Source: CAYJAY01 sp964368445
GTDB lineage: Bacteria; Bacillota; Clostridia; Oscillospirales; Ruminococcaceae
Direction: 5' to 3'
Assembly: GCA_964368445.1 (NCBI GenBank)
Contig: CAYJAY010000014.1
Location: 1-55,635 of the forward strand
Length of the DNA stretch: 55,635 nt
Under the pieces are notes generated by a model. The model made no database searches, was not told the DNA's origin, and worked only from the letters and a program-made list of their open reading frames with translations. Position numbers and translations under genes: made by a program. How positions within the stretch are numbered: position 1 is the first letter of the stretch; every line of letters begins with the position of its first letter. This document shows, piece after piece, positions 35,379 through 43,995 of the stretch.

Positions 35379-35846
35379 CTAGTCTTTGGCTTTACATGAT
35401 AGACTTTCAACTTCAAGTTTAAAGACACACACATTTGTTAAGTCTTGTTCGCTAAAAGTGAAATTGCGTCTTTTTGTTGTTTGATACATTATAGATCGAA
35501 GTCCTAATTCTTTTTCTGTTTTATCTTCTACAATAGACGCTTTTCCGTATCCGATGATACTTTGGAAATATGCGCTATATCCGCAAGCTTTTTCGGTTTC
35601 TATAAGTTTATACGCAGTGTCCATCTCGAAGCAGACACGGTTGCTTTTGCTAATCAAGTCAATCTTTCGCCCTTCAAAAGCACTGTGAAAGTATAGTGTC
35701 GTTTTGTTTTGATCTTTGATATAACCAAAGTTTAGCGGAACAATATATGCTTCGTCGTCACAAAAGCCAAGACGACAAATCTCGCAATCGTCTATAATTT
35801 CGTATATCTTTTTTTGGTCGGTAACTTCGCGGTCTTTACGTCTCAT
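35379..35846 (-). CDS. Pyridoxamine 5'-phosphate oxidase-family protein (NimA-like)
   Basis: A 155-residue split-barrel flavin-binding protein. The region RLGFCDDEAYIVPLNFGYI and the HSAFEGRKIDLISKSNRVCFEMD segment match NimA-type proteins related to PNP oxidase. These bind FMN or a cofactor analogue and, in some species, reduce nitro-compounds, giving nitroimidazole resistance. No such phenotype can be deduced here. It stands alone between the TSUP and glycosyltransferase genes and has a good AGGAGA site. Confidence 0.85.
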   Translation of the reverse strand: MRRKDREVTDQKKIYEIIDDCEICRLGFCDDEAYIVPLNFGYIKDQNKTTLYFHSAFEGRKIDLISKSNRVCFEMDTAYKLIETEKACGYSAYFQSIIGYGKASIVEDKTEKELGLRSIMYQTTKRRNFTFSEQDLTNVCVFKLEVESLSCKAKD

Positions 35847-35881
35847 ACAGTTAAATCTCCTAAAAAATACAGTTAATTTTA

Positions 35882-37393
35882 TCAGCCGGCAACCAAGGCA
35901 TAATAGTCGTTTCCGTGCGCAATTACTTCATAATCATTAATCAAACCGCCGGCTTCGCCGAGTGGTTTTTTGTTTACAATTAAAACTGCGTTTTGTTTGT
36001 CGATGTCCGATATAAAACCGTTTATACCGCCCGGCATTATGTTAAACCCACATATGCCCTCGGCAACAAAACCGGTGCTTAAAACCCAAATGTCGTTGAC
36101 AGTTTCGATATAAGCGTTTTTGCCTTTAAGTTTTGGGTTTTGGCTTAGCTGTTCAACCATGAAAGTTTGAGCGAGGTTTTCGGTTGGGTTGTTTATGTGG
36201 ACAACCGAGCTATATCCGCCAAATACACAATAGGACAACAAAGCAAAAACGGACAGGGGCGAAGCGAGATGCTTAAGCTTGAATTTTCGGACAACCTGTG
36301 TTATTGAAACGCCAAACATTAAATATAAAGGAATGAACGACGGAAGTATATACCAAACAAATTTGGTGGGGGAAACAGAATACATAACTATCGGAACGAC
36401 AAGCCACAAAAAACAAACTGTGTAAAAATCTTTTAACGTTTCGTTTTTTTGTTTAATAGAGCTGTATACTGTGTATATCGTCGAAACAAGCGATACTGTT
36501 GAGAAGAACGCTGCAAGAGGTGACGAGAAAAAAAGAATTTCAAGATAAAAGTAAAATGGTTCAAGCGTTCCAAGCTCTGCCGAAGCCCTTGCAACTATGT
36601 CGGTTCCGAACATCGCTTCAAAAAACACAGTTCCATCAGATAGGTAACGACCAGTTGCCCAAACTGCTATAGGTAAAAAGGCGCATGTTAAAAATATCGA
36701 CCAAGTTTTTAAATTCATCGGAATTTTCTTTATGTTAATAATCCAAAACAAAAAACCCGTTGCAATAACAGGCATAGCGTGAAAACTTTTTGTTAAAAAC
36801 GAGAGGGCAAACCCAAATCCGTAGAGGTATAAAAACAGATATCGTTTTTGTTGTGTTATTGCTTTTTTTGCAAACAATAAACTACCTATAGAAAATATTT
36901 GAAACAAGCTAAACAACGCATCTACGTCGCCACTTCTAGCAAAATGATACTCAAAGAAAAAAAAGTTTGTAGAGATTAAAGCAAAAACAAACAATGCTTC
37001 CAATCGTCCGATTAGTTTTTTAGTTATAAAAAATAAAGCAACTGACAGAAAAACAAACGACAACGCAGAAACTAAGCGTAAAGAAAAAGCGGAAACTCCA
37101 AAAATCTTAAAGCTTAAAGCTATTCCCCAAAAACTTAAAACCGGTTTTAAATTGTAAAGGTCGGTATCCCCAAAAAGGGTGTTAACAAGATATTCGTCGT
37201 TTGAAATTGCCTCAAATGCGTTTATTCCATATGCTGCTTCGTCAAAAGTTTCCACAGCAAAACTACCGAGGTTGAAAAATGTGAGATATATATTAAACAA
37301 TAGTAGCAGTGTGAACAAAATTAGATATTTTTGTTCGATGAAGTTGAAAATGTTGAACTTTTTTGTTTCAGGTGGTTTGGCCGATTGTTGCAT
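35882..37393 (-). CDS. ArnT/PMT-type membrane glycosyltransferase (GT39-like)
   Basis: A 503-residue polytopic protein of the GT-C fold. The first external loop contains ETFDEAAYGINAFEAI, where the acidic D-E-x-x-Y is the catalytic motif of the ArnT/PMT family; about a dozen hydrophobic helices follow and the C-terminus is a small external domain (NAYIETVNDIWVLSTG). It should transfer a sugar from a polyprenyl-phosphate donor to a surface acceptor. The start at ATG 37393 is chosen for the GAAAGG upstream; a TTG 6 nt earlier is possible. No polymer cluster is nearby. Confidence 0.85.
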   Translation of the reverse strand: MQQSAKPPETKKFNIFNFIEQKYLILFTLLLLFNIYLTFFNLGSFAVETFDEAAYGINAFEAISNDEYLVNTLFGDTDLYNLKPVLSFWGIALSFKIFGVSAFSLRLVSALSFVFLSVALFFITKKLIGRLEALFVFALISTNFFFFEYHFARSGDVDALFSLFQIFSIGSLLFAKKAITQQKRYLFLYLYGFGFALSFLTKSFHAMPVIATGFLFWIINIKKIPMNLKTWSIFLTCAFLPIAVWATGRYLSDGTVFFEAMFGTDIVARASAELGTLEPFYFYLEILFFSSPLAAFFSTVSLVSTIYTVYSSIKQKNETLKDFYTVCFLWLVVPIVMYSVSPTKFVWYILPSFIPLYLMFGVSITQVVRKFKLKHLASPLSVFALLSYCVFGGYSSVVHINNPTENLAQTFMVEQLSQNPKLKGKNAYIETVNDIWVLSTGFVAEGICGFNIMPGGINGFISDIDKQNAVLIVNKKPLGEAGGLINDYEVIAHGNDYYALVAG

Positions 37394-37464
37394 ATACAAT
37401 GCCTTTCAATGTGATATATAATATATAGACATTAACACAAAATAAAATTATTTTCAACAATATA

Positions 37465-37494
37465 TTGAAGCGTTTACAATTAAAGTGGTATAAT
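37465..37494 (+). promoter_or_regulatory. Promoter for the beta-CASP gene
   Basis: TTGAAG (37465-37470), 18-nt spacer, TATAAT (37489-37494). It would start transcription near 37501, leaving a leader of about 128 nt. Confidence 0.65.
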
Positions 37495-37496
37495 GA

Positions 37497-37602
37497 AGTC
37501 AAACCACTTACAATCAGACAACTCTCTGTATACAAAGTTATACAAAGTTGTTGTTTGACAGCTTTTGATAACATTATTTGATGTTTTTGAAGTGGTTTGA
37601 CT
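37497..37602 (+). promoter_or_regulatory. Leader with long-range 13-bp inverted repeat
   Basis: AGTCAAACCACTT (37497-37509) is exactly complementary to AAGTGGTTTGACT (37590-37602), 80 nt apart, just before the ribosome site at 37617. The arms would pair the 5' end of the transcript with the region next to the start. Between them ATACAAAGTT occurs twice in tandem (37530-37549). It could be an mRNA structure or a DNA operator. Confidence 0.55.
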
Positions 37603-37628
37603 ATAAAAAATCAATAAAGGAGAATAAT

Positions 37629-39311
37629 ATGGAACTGTCTTTTTTCGGCGCTGCGCGCGAGGTTACCGGAAGCTGCTATCATATAAAAGCCGGAGATAAA
37701 AATGCTTTTGTAGATTGCGGAATGCATCAAGGCGGAGACGATAAGTTTGTACATGAACTGCCCGTTCCGGCAAACCAGCTGGATTATTTGTTTTTAACCC
37801 ATTCACATATCGACCATTCGGGAAGAATACCTCTTCTTATGAAAGAAGGGTTTTCGGGCAAGATCTTCATGACCGACGCTACGGCGGATCTTTCTGCAAT
37901 AATGCTTCAAGACTCGGCACATATCCAAGAGATGGAAGCGTCGTACGACAAGAGAAAAGCCGAAAGAGCGGGAAGAGAACCTAAAGAACCGCTGTATACA
38001 ATGGACGATGCTTTGGCGGCTATTGAATGTTTTTCTGTTTGTCCATATGAAAGCATAGTTAAAATCGACGAGAATTTTTCTGTTAGATTCCGCGACATAG
38101 GACATCTTTTGGGATCGGCTTCGATTGAGGTTATTGTAACCGAAAAGGATATAACCAAAACGCTTGTTTTTTCGGGCGATGTCGGAAACATAAACCAACC
38201 GTTAATCAAAGATCCAAAACCGACAGAAAAAGCCGACATTGTCATGGTTGAGTCTACCTACGGAAACAGATACCACAACGCGCCGCCCGATTACGCGGTA
38301 GGACTTGCCGATATAATTCAAAAGACGTTTGATAGGGGCGGAAACGTTATTATCCCGTCGTTTGCTGTCGGCAGAGCACAGGAAATTTTATATTTTATAC
38401 GTCACATAAAAGCTAACGGCATGGTTAAAGGGCACGACGGATTTTCGGTCTATCTTGACAGTCCGCTAGCGAACGAAGCGACGCAGATTTTTAAAGAGAA
38501 CTACAAAGAATGTTACGACGCCGAGGCGATGGAGCTTATTAACGCCGGAATAAATCCGATTGGTTTCGATGGGCTTAAACTATCGGTTACGAGCGATGAT
38601 TCTAAAGCGATTAACTTTGACGAGAGCCCAAAAGTTATAATCTCTGCTGCCGGAATGTGTGATGCCGGACGTATTCGACATCATCTTAAACATAATCTTT
38701 GGAAGAGGGAATGTTCTGTCATTTTTGTAGGCTACCAAGCGGTTGGGTCGACGGGCAGATATATCCTTGACGGAGCAAAAGAGATTAAGCTTTTCGGGGA
38801 AAAAATCGAGATACGTGCCGAGATATTACGTCTTGAAGGCATAAGTGCCCACGCAGACAAACAAGGATTAACCGATTGGGTAAAGGCTTTTTCACCAACC
38901 CCGAAAAATATATTTGTTACACACGGACAAAACGAGGTTTGCGCCGAGTTTGCGCAATATTTGAGAAGCGAAACGGGTACAAACGTTGTGGCTCCGCTAT
39001 ATAGTTCGCGCTATGACATAGCGACGGGGGAATGTATATATGAGGGAACGGCCCTTGTCCGCGAACAAAAGGAAGAAAAGCAACACTATGTTCCGGCAAA
39101 ACGCATCACGACACAAAGTGTCGATACACGTCAACGCCAAAAGAACGAGCAGTTTAAAAACTTTACAAACGCTATCGAGTATCTCGAAAAGGTTGCGCTT
39201 GAAGCATTGAGAGCCAACAGGATTAAAGAAAGTTCCGCCGTTTCGTATATCGAAAAGTTGACAAGAAAGATTAAATCACATAGAGAAAATTTCAAAGGTA
39301 GAAGAAGATAA
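37629..39311 (+). CDS. MBL-fold beta-CASP nuclease (CPSF73-like)
   Basis: A 560-residue metallo-beta-lactamase/beta-CASP protein, YSH1/CPSF73-like. The zinc motif THSHIDHSG (residues about 55-63) binds the two metals; DCGMH, FSGDVG and HADKQG follow as the remaining ligands, and HGQNE near 432 completes the set. The beta-CASP insert is in the middle (VMVESTYGNRYH). Such proteins cleave RNA; bacterial members are also called RNase J-like. ATG 37629 follows AAGGAG; an upstream in-frame ATG lacks a site. The charged C-terminal tail (IKSHRENFKGRRR) may contact RNA. Confidence 0.88.
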   Translation: MELSFFGAAREVTGSCYHIKAGDKNAFVDCGMHQGGDDKFVHELPVPANQLDYLFLTHSHIDHSGRIPLLMKEGFSGKIFMTDATADLSAIMLQDSAHIQEMEASYDKRKAERAGREPKEPLYTMDDALAAIECFSVCPYESIVKIDENFSVRFRDIGHLLGSASIEVIVTEKDITKTLVFSGDVGNINQPLIKDPKPTEKADIVMVESTYGNRYHNAPPDYAVGLADIIQKTFDRGGNVIIPSFAVGRAQEILYFIRHIKANGMVKGHDGFSVYLDSPLANEATQIFKENYKECYDAEAMELINAGINPIGFDGLKLSVTSDDSKAINFDESPKVIISAAGMCDAGRIRHHLKHNLWKRECSVIFVGYQAVGSTGRYILDGAKEIKLFGEKIEIRAEILRLEGISAHADKQGLTDWVKAFSPTPKNIFVTHGQNEVCAEFAQYLRSETGTNVVAPLYSSRYDIATGECIYEGTALVREQKEEKQHYVPAKRITTQSVDTRQRQKNEQFKNFTNAIEYLEKVALEALRANRIKESSAVSYIEKLTRKIKSHRENFKGRRR

Positions 39312-39360
39312 GATTTGTAAAAGATAGTTTTTCACGAAAAATTTGATAGAATTAAGTATA

Positions 39361-39403
39361 TAAAATAAAGCCCACCAGTTAAAAGGTAGGCTTTATTTTA
39401 TAT
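39361..39403. terminator. Bidirectional terminator
   Basis: A 12-bp inverted repeat TAAAATAAAGCC / GGCTTTATTTTA (39361-39372, 39389-39400) with flanking A and T tracts. It ends the beta-CASP gene (+) and overlaps the last codon of the hemerythrin gene (-). Confidence 0.8.
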
Positions 39404-39802
39404 GTTTTGCTTTATAAAAACCGCAACTTTTTTGTCCTCGATCTTTACATGGTTAATTAAAACAGCTATCGACTTATTAAGTTCGGTTAGTGCCCTAATC
39501 GTTGCGCCTTCGCTTTTTAAAATTTCACCAGATTTATTGATTAGCTTCTTATACTCTTCATGGATAGTTTGGTGTCGTGACAGTTCGGGATAATTAACGG
39601 ATTTTTGAAGCATTTCTTCGTCCTTAAAGTGCTTTTCAATATAGTTTTGCAAAAAGTTAAACGTCGCCTCCAAATGGCTTCTGCCTTTTCCTGTAGCACA
39701 TGCGTCCATAAGTGTGTTGATAGCTTGAAAAAGCTGTTCGTGTTGCTCGTCAATTAGAGGGTGGTCGGTCAAAAGATCCGGGGTTAGTTGATATTTTGGC
39801 AT
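39398..39802 (-). CDS. Bacteriohemerythrin
   Basis: A 134-residue four-helix-bundle di-iron protein. Iron-ligand His/Glu/Asp positions are seen in HPLIDEQHEQLFQAIN, YIEKHFKDEEMLQ, HQTIHEEYKKLI and INHVKIEDKK. It binds O2 and is common in anaerobes for O2 storage, sensing or scavenging. It has a GAGG site and a terminator at its 3' end and is monocistronic. The family match is firm. Confidence 0.92.
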   Translation of the reverse strand: MPKYQLTPDLLTDHPLIDEQHEQLFQAINTLMDACATGKGRSHLEATFNFLQNYIEKHFKDEEMLQKSVNYPELSRHQTIHEEYKKLINKSGEILKSEGATIRALTELNKSIAVLINHVKIEDKKVAVFIKQNI

Positions 39803-40002
39803 AGTGTCGTCCTCACTTTTTTAAAAAATAGCATAAAATAAATGTTTTACAAGTTGAGTTAACCTAATCAACGGCTGGTTAAATTAGCGATTGGTTCAAC
39901 AACTCGTTTACAAGACTTGTTGTCTGCTTTAAGGCTTTTAATATAATGGTTTTTATTTTTAATCGATAGATTATAACATTTTAATTGCATTGTAAATGTT
40001 AC

Positions 40003-40037
40003 AAGACTTCCCCTAGTATATTGACAGGGGAAGTCTT
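40003..40037. terminator. Terminator hairpin
   Basis: A 12-bp stem AAGACTTCCCCT / AGGGGAAGTCTT (40003-40014, 40026-40037) with an 11-nt loop, near the 3' end of the HtrA gene (-). The T tail is weak on either strand. The DNA from 39803 to 40002 shows no gene. Confidence 0.6.
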
Positions 40038-40063
40038 TTATAGTTTTAATAAAGTACGATGTT

Positions 40064-41326
40064 TTAGTTTGCTGCTTGAAGTGTAACCGGAACAACCATC
40101 ATTTTATTGTCTCTGATTATCTGAATTTCGACTATGTCTCCGGGGGCTTTTGTCGCAAGATAGGATGTCAAGTCGACGATGTATTCGACAACAGTTCCGT
40201 CTACGCTAACAACGTAATCACCGATTTCGAGGCCGGCTTTCTCGGCGGCAGAACCGTTTTCTATAACGTAGAAGTAGACTCCGTATTTCGTTACATCATA
40301 TTGATAGGCGGTTTCATCGTCCCAAATTTCAATAACTTGAACGCCAAGTACGGCTCGGTTTGTGCTGGTTCCGTTTTCTAGGATATCCTGTGCGAGTTCT
40401 CGAGCGTGGTTAATCGGGATTGCAAAACCGATCCCCTCGATAGCGTATCCGCCCGATTTTGCGGTTACTATCGCGACAAGTTCGCCGTTCATGTTAAACA
40501 GACCACCGCCCGAGTTACCAAGGTTTACGGCGGCTGTGGTTTGTATAAGAGTGAACTGTTGGTTTTCGATAGTTACGTCTCTTGCAAGACCGCTTACAAT
40601 TCCTTCAGAAACCGAACCGCCAAACTCTCCGAGGGAGTTTCCGACAGCTATAACGTCTTCACCAACAACCAACGTGTCCGAGTCTCCGTAAACCGCCGGA
40701 GAAAGCCCTGTTTCGTCGATCTTTATAACGGCGATGTCGTTGGCTTCGTCGCCACCGATTAATTCGGCGGAGTATTCTGTTCCGTTATAAAGCTTAACTA
40801 TAAGGTCGCTTCCGCCACCCGCAACATGCATATTTGTTATTATATAGCCGTCTTCGCTTATGATAACGCCGCTACCGGCGCCAACCGGAACGGTTTGGTT
40901 GAAAAATCCTCCCGTAACAGATTGTTCGATAGAAATTTCCACAACGCTTGGCGAGGTAAGCTGTGAAACCTCTGCGATCGTGCCTTTTGATGAAAGCGAG
41001 ACGGGGGATTGTTGTTCTGCCGTTTCGTATAAAACGACGCTTGCTGAGGTTGAAAATATCGTGATAGCAAGAAAGGCACCAAAAAAACCGCTTAAAAGCG
41101 AAATAGAGATGCAACCGAATATAAGCCATCCTTTTTTTTGGCCCTTTTTTTTTCGAGCTTTGTATGATAAATACTCTTGTTCATATGGAGTTAGGTTGGG
41201 CGAATTGTCGACAGAATGTTCGGGAGAAGCTGTCGTATCTTGTTCGTTTTGTCTATCAAGTGAAACTTGATTTTTAAGTGAAACTTGATTTTCAAGTTCT
41301 ATTTGGTTATTGTTAAATTCGTTCAT
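40064..41326 (-). CDS. HtrA/DegP-like serine protease, membrane-anchored
   Basis: A 420-residue protein. The acidic cytoplasmic N-terminus is followed by a basic stretch and one transmembrane helix (about 69-91, WLIFGCISISLLSGFFGAF), then an extracellular trypsin-like protease: His in TNMHVAGGG, Asp in NDIAVIKID and Ser in GNSGGGLF. A single PDZ domain ends the chain (YVIENGSAAEKAGLEIGDYVVSVDG). The layout is that of HtrA/HtrB in Firmicutes, which degrade misfolded exported proteins. The N-terminal tail carries a short repeat (NQVSLK, NQVSLD), from an 18-nt tandem duplication. It has AGGAGG 12 nt before the ATG. Confidence 0.9.
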   Translation of the reverse strand: MNEFNNNQIELENQVSLKNQVSLDRQNEQDTTASPEHSVDNSPNLTPYEQEYLSYKARKKKGQKKGWLIFGCISISLLSGFFGAFLAITIFSTSASVVLYETAEQQSPVSLSSKGTIAEVSQLTSPSVVEISIEQSVTGGFFNQTVPVGAGSGVIISEDGYIITNMHVAGGGSDLIVKLYNGTEYSAELIGGDEANDIAVIKIDETGLSPAVYGDSDTLVVGEDVIAVGNSLGEFGGSVSEGIVSGLARDVTIENQQFTLIQTTAAVNLGNSGGGLFNMNGELVAIVTAKSGGYAIEGIGFAIPINHARELAQDILENGTSTNRAVLGVQVIEIWDDETAYQYDVTKYGVYFYVIENGSAAEKAGLEIGDYVVSVDGTVVEYIVDLTSYLATKAPGDIVEIQIIRDNKMMVVPVTLQAAN

Positions 41327-41488
41327 ATAATTAAAATCCTCCTAAAGATATTATATTCTGTTAATATGAATTGTATATGAAACTTTTTGCAAAAAAAACA
41401 ACAAATTGATTGATTTCTTTACTATATTTATTCTATAATAACATTAACTGAAAATTTTGCAAATAATTTTTTAAATGAGGGCGTATAA

Positions 41489-42799
41489 ATGGATATCTAC
41501 AACAAAGTAAAACAATTCACCAAAAGTATTGAGATGCATTCGGATTTTATCGATATCGAGAGGGATAGCGAACTTTTTAAAGATCAGATGATCAAAAGCC
41601 TTGAAAAAGAGGGAGGTTCCTCTTTGAAGATGTTGCCAACCTATCTGACCGCGGACGGAGAGATACCGATTAACGAAAGCGTTATTGTGGTAGACGCCGG
41701 CGGAACAAACTTTAGGGTTGCGGCGGTACATTTCGATGAACAATACAAAATTGTTGAAGAATACTTCGAACAATATAAAATGCCGGGCATTGAAAAAGCG
41801 ATAACAATGGACGAGTTTTACCAAATAGCGGCGGACAGGCTTATGCCGGCTATCGACAAAAGCGACAAGATTGCATTTTGCTTTTCATATGCGGCAGAGA
41901 TTTTGGAAAACAAAGACGGAAGAGTTATAGACCTTGCGAAAGAGGTTACGATATCTCAATCGAGCGGTAAACTTATCTGTGAGGGGATTAAACAAGAGCT
42001 TATCAAGCGTGGTAAAACGGGGAAAAGTTTTATCCTTATCAACGATACAGTCTCAACCATGATTGGCGGCAAGGTTATGAACATGAACATGCAGTTTGAG
42101 ACATATATAGGAATGATTTTGGGAACGGGAAGCAACACTTGCTATATTGAAAAAACCAAAAATATCAACAAGATTAACAAGAATATTTCTTTGCCCGAAA
42201 ACATTGCGGTCAACATCGAAAGCGGATACTACGACGGGGTTCACCAAGGTGTCATAGACAAACAACGTGATGCGCGTTCCAAAAATCCCGGCGTTGCGAA
42301 ATATGAAAAGATGATAGCTGGAGCATATCAGGGAATGAATATATACAGAACGGTTGAAAAAGCGACGGAGCAAGGGCTGTTTTCAAATGAATTTGTCGAA
42401 AGATTTAAAAAAGTTGAACCGTTCACGCTTAAAGAAGTCGACGAGTTTTGTTTTGCGCCTACAAGGGAAAATAAACTTGCGATGCTCACGGTAGGAAACG
42501 ATAACGACCGTCAAACGCTTTATTATATTATTGACAGCGACTATGAACGTGCGGCAAAACTTGCGACGTTTGTAATTGCGGGAATACTAAAACGAACAGG
42601 ATACGGAACCGACCCGACTATGCCGGTTTGTATATGTGCCGACGGGACGACGTTTTATAAATCCAAACTGTTCAAAGGCAAGTTTAACTATTATATAAAA
42701 GATTATATCGAACATGACATGCGTCGTTATGTTGAGTTTGTTAAAGCCGAAAAAGCAACACTTATAGGAACAGCGGTTGCGGGGCTTTTAAACTGCTAG
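41489..42799 (+). CDS. Hexokinase (eukaryotic-type hexokinase family)
   Basis: A 436-residue sugar kinase of the hexokinase family, as found in some anaerobic Firmicutes. Phosphate 1 is VVDAGGTNFRVAAVHF near residue 70; the sugar site lies in IAFCFSYAAEI and INDTVSTMIGG, where Asp is the catalytic base; GMILGTGSNTCYIE is near 205, and FICADGT-like CICADGTTFYK near 380. It phosphorylates glucose or another hexose at C6. It is distinct from the ROK protein at 28031, so the cell may have two hexose kinases. It has a GAGGGCG ribosome site. Confidence 0.85.
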   Translation: MDIYNKVKQFTKSIEMHSDFIDIERDSELFKDQMIKSLEKEGGSSLKMLPTYLTADGEIPINESVIVVDAGGTNFRVAAVHFDEQYKIVEEYFEQYKMPGIEKAITMDEFYQIAADRLMPAIDKSDKIAFCFSYAAEILENKDGRVIDLAKEVTISQSSGKLICEGIKQELIKRGKTGKSFILINDTVSTMIGGKVMNMNMQFETYIGMILGTGSNTCYIEKTKNINKINKNISLPENIAVNIESGYYDGVHQGVIDKQRDARSKNPGVAKYEKMIAGAYQGMNIYRTVEKATEQGLFSNEFVERFKKVEPFTLKEVDEFCFAPTRENKLAMLTVGNDNDRQTLYYIIDSDYERAAKLATFVIAGILKRTGYGTDPTMPVCICADGTTFYKSKLFKGKFNYYIKDYIEHDMRRYVEFVKAEKATLIGTAVAGLLNC

Positions 42800-42828
42800 C
42801 AAAGAGAATAATTTAATTAGACGTTTAT

Positions 42829-42899
42829 GAGGACGTGACTTGCCGTGTCCGCAGGTTCTGTAAACAACAGCAATTTGCAGCGACGGTTGTCGTGTCCTC
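42829..42899 (+). ncRNA. Unassigned structured RNA candidate
   Basis: A 71-nt segment between the hexokinase and the PPIase gene folds into one interrupted rod. The outer stem of 11 bp (42829-42839 with 42889-42899) includes two G-U pairs; an inner 4-bp stem (CCGT/ACGG) and an apical CTGT-AAACA-ACAG hairpin follow. No U tract follows, so it is not a standard terminator. It is more GC-rich than its surroundings. I know no riboswitch with this sequence; strand is taken from the flanking genes. Confidence 0.5.
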
Positions 42900-42938
42900 G
42901 CACTTTATATATTTAACATTTTTTATACGGAGAACTGA

Positions 42939-43955
42939 ATGAACCAAATCATAAAAATAATAGTTACAATTTTAATTATAGCCACAATAACTCTTATACC
43001 TCTCGGGTGTTCGACGGACGAAAAAAGTCCCCTCGACGACAATGCGTTTGTGTTTTCGGTGGGTGAACGTGAGGTTTATGCAGACGAATTTATCTATTAC
43101 ATGCTGCCGTATAAAGATATATATCAAGAGAGTAATCCCGATATACTAACAGATGATTACGCGAGACAACAGTTATTTAAAGTCTTAATCGATAACATTA
43201 TGCAAACCGCCGCGTTGATCGATTGGGCGAATAGCCATGACATTAAACTTGAGGAAACGGATTACGACGAAATTCAAGACGAGATACAGCTTTTAGTCGA
43301 GCAAGCGGGAAACGAAACGTTGTTTGAAACTCGATTAGCTAGCGATTATATGACGCTTGAGGTTTTAACAACTAATTTTAAAGATCAAAAGCTCGGGCAC
43401 AAGATACGTGAATATATCTTGTCCGACGAGTCTCCATATAGTTTTACCGAACAACAAAAAACAGAATTTATAGAAAGCCGAAATGTTTTAGCGGTTCAAT
43501 TTATCTTTATCTCGTTTGAAACGACAGCGGGACTTATTGAGTATCCTGATAGTATACAAAAAAGCGACGATAAAAAACAAACTGCCGAATTAATATATCA
43601 ACGATATTTAGATGGTGAAGACTTCACAAAACTTGTGGAGGAGTATGCAACTGATGGGCTTATGGTTAACTCTCCCGAGGGTTACACCTATTATCGAGAT
43701 CAAGAACCTTTTCTTGACGGCTTTGTTTGGCAAGCGGCAAACGACCTTGAGATTGGGGAAGTGTCCGAGATTTTGGAAAACGATGGAGGATTTTATATAG
43801 TCAAGAGAGTTGAGGCGATCCCGTCACAGGTGCTAGAGATGATGTCAAACGAAAAATTGATACAAGAAACGCAAAAATACATCGACCAAAACGAGGTTGT
43901 GTATAGTGAAGATTTTGATTTAATATCGTTTGATGATATCTATTTTAGATATTAA
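42939..43955 (+). CDS. Parvulin-type peptidyl-prolyl isomerase lipoprotein (PrsA/SurA-like)
   Basis: A 338-residue lipoprotein (lipobox IPLGC, Cys near 24), SurA_N-like chaperone region (FSVGEREVYADEFIYYML...), and a parvulin domain at about 185-300 (ELIYQRYLDGEDFTKLVEEYATDG, GFVWQAANDLEIGEVSEILENDGGFYIVKRVE). It helps fold exported proteins on the outer face of the membrane. The signature is a partial match to PrsA, so catalytic activity is assumed. It has a terminator after it. Confidence 0.8.
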   Translation: MNQIIKIIVTILIIATITLIPLGCSTDEKSPLDDNAFVFSVGEREVYADEFIYYMLPYKDIYQESNPDILTDDYARQQLFKVLIDNIMQTAALIDWANSHDIKLEETDYDEIQDEIQLLVEQAGNETLFETRLASDYMTLEVLTTNFKDQKLGHKIREYILSDESPYSFTEQQKTEFIESRNVLAVQFIFISFETTAGLIEYPDSIQKSDDKKQTAELIYQRYLDGEDFTKLVEEYATDGLMVNSPEGYTYYRDQEPFLDGFVWQAANDLEIGEVSEILENDGGFYIVKRVEAIPSQVLEMMSNEKLIQETQKYIDQNEVVYSEDFDLISFDDIYFRY

Positions 43956-43965
43956 AAACAAAATG

Positions 43966-43995
43966 AGGAGCGAACAAGTTTGTTCGCTCCTTTGC
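43966..43995. terminator. Terminator between convergent genes
   Basis: A perfect AGGAGCGAACAA / TTGTTCGCTCCT hairpin (43966-43977, 43980-43991). It separates the PPIase gene from trmB. Confidence 0.85.

Noticed and set aside
42829..42899. The structured segment as an ordinary terminator of the hexokinase gene
   Set aside because: The stem is long and interrupted and is followed by CGCACTTTATAT with no U tract, so a plain terminator is the weaker reading.
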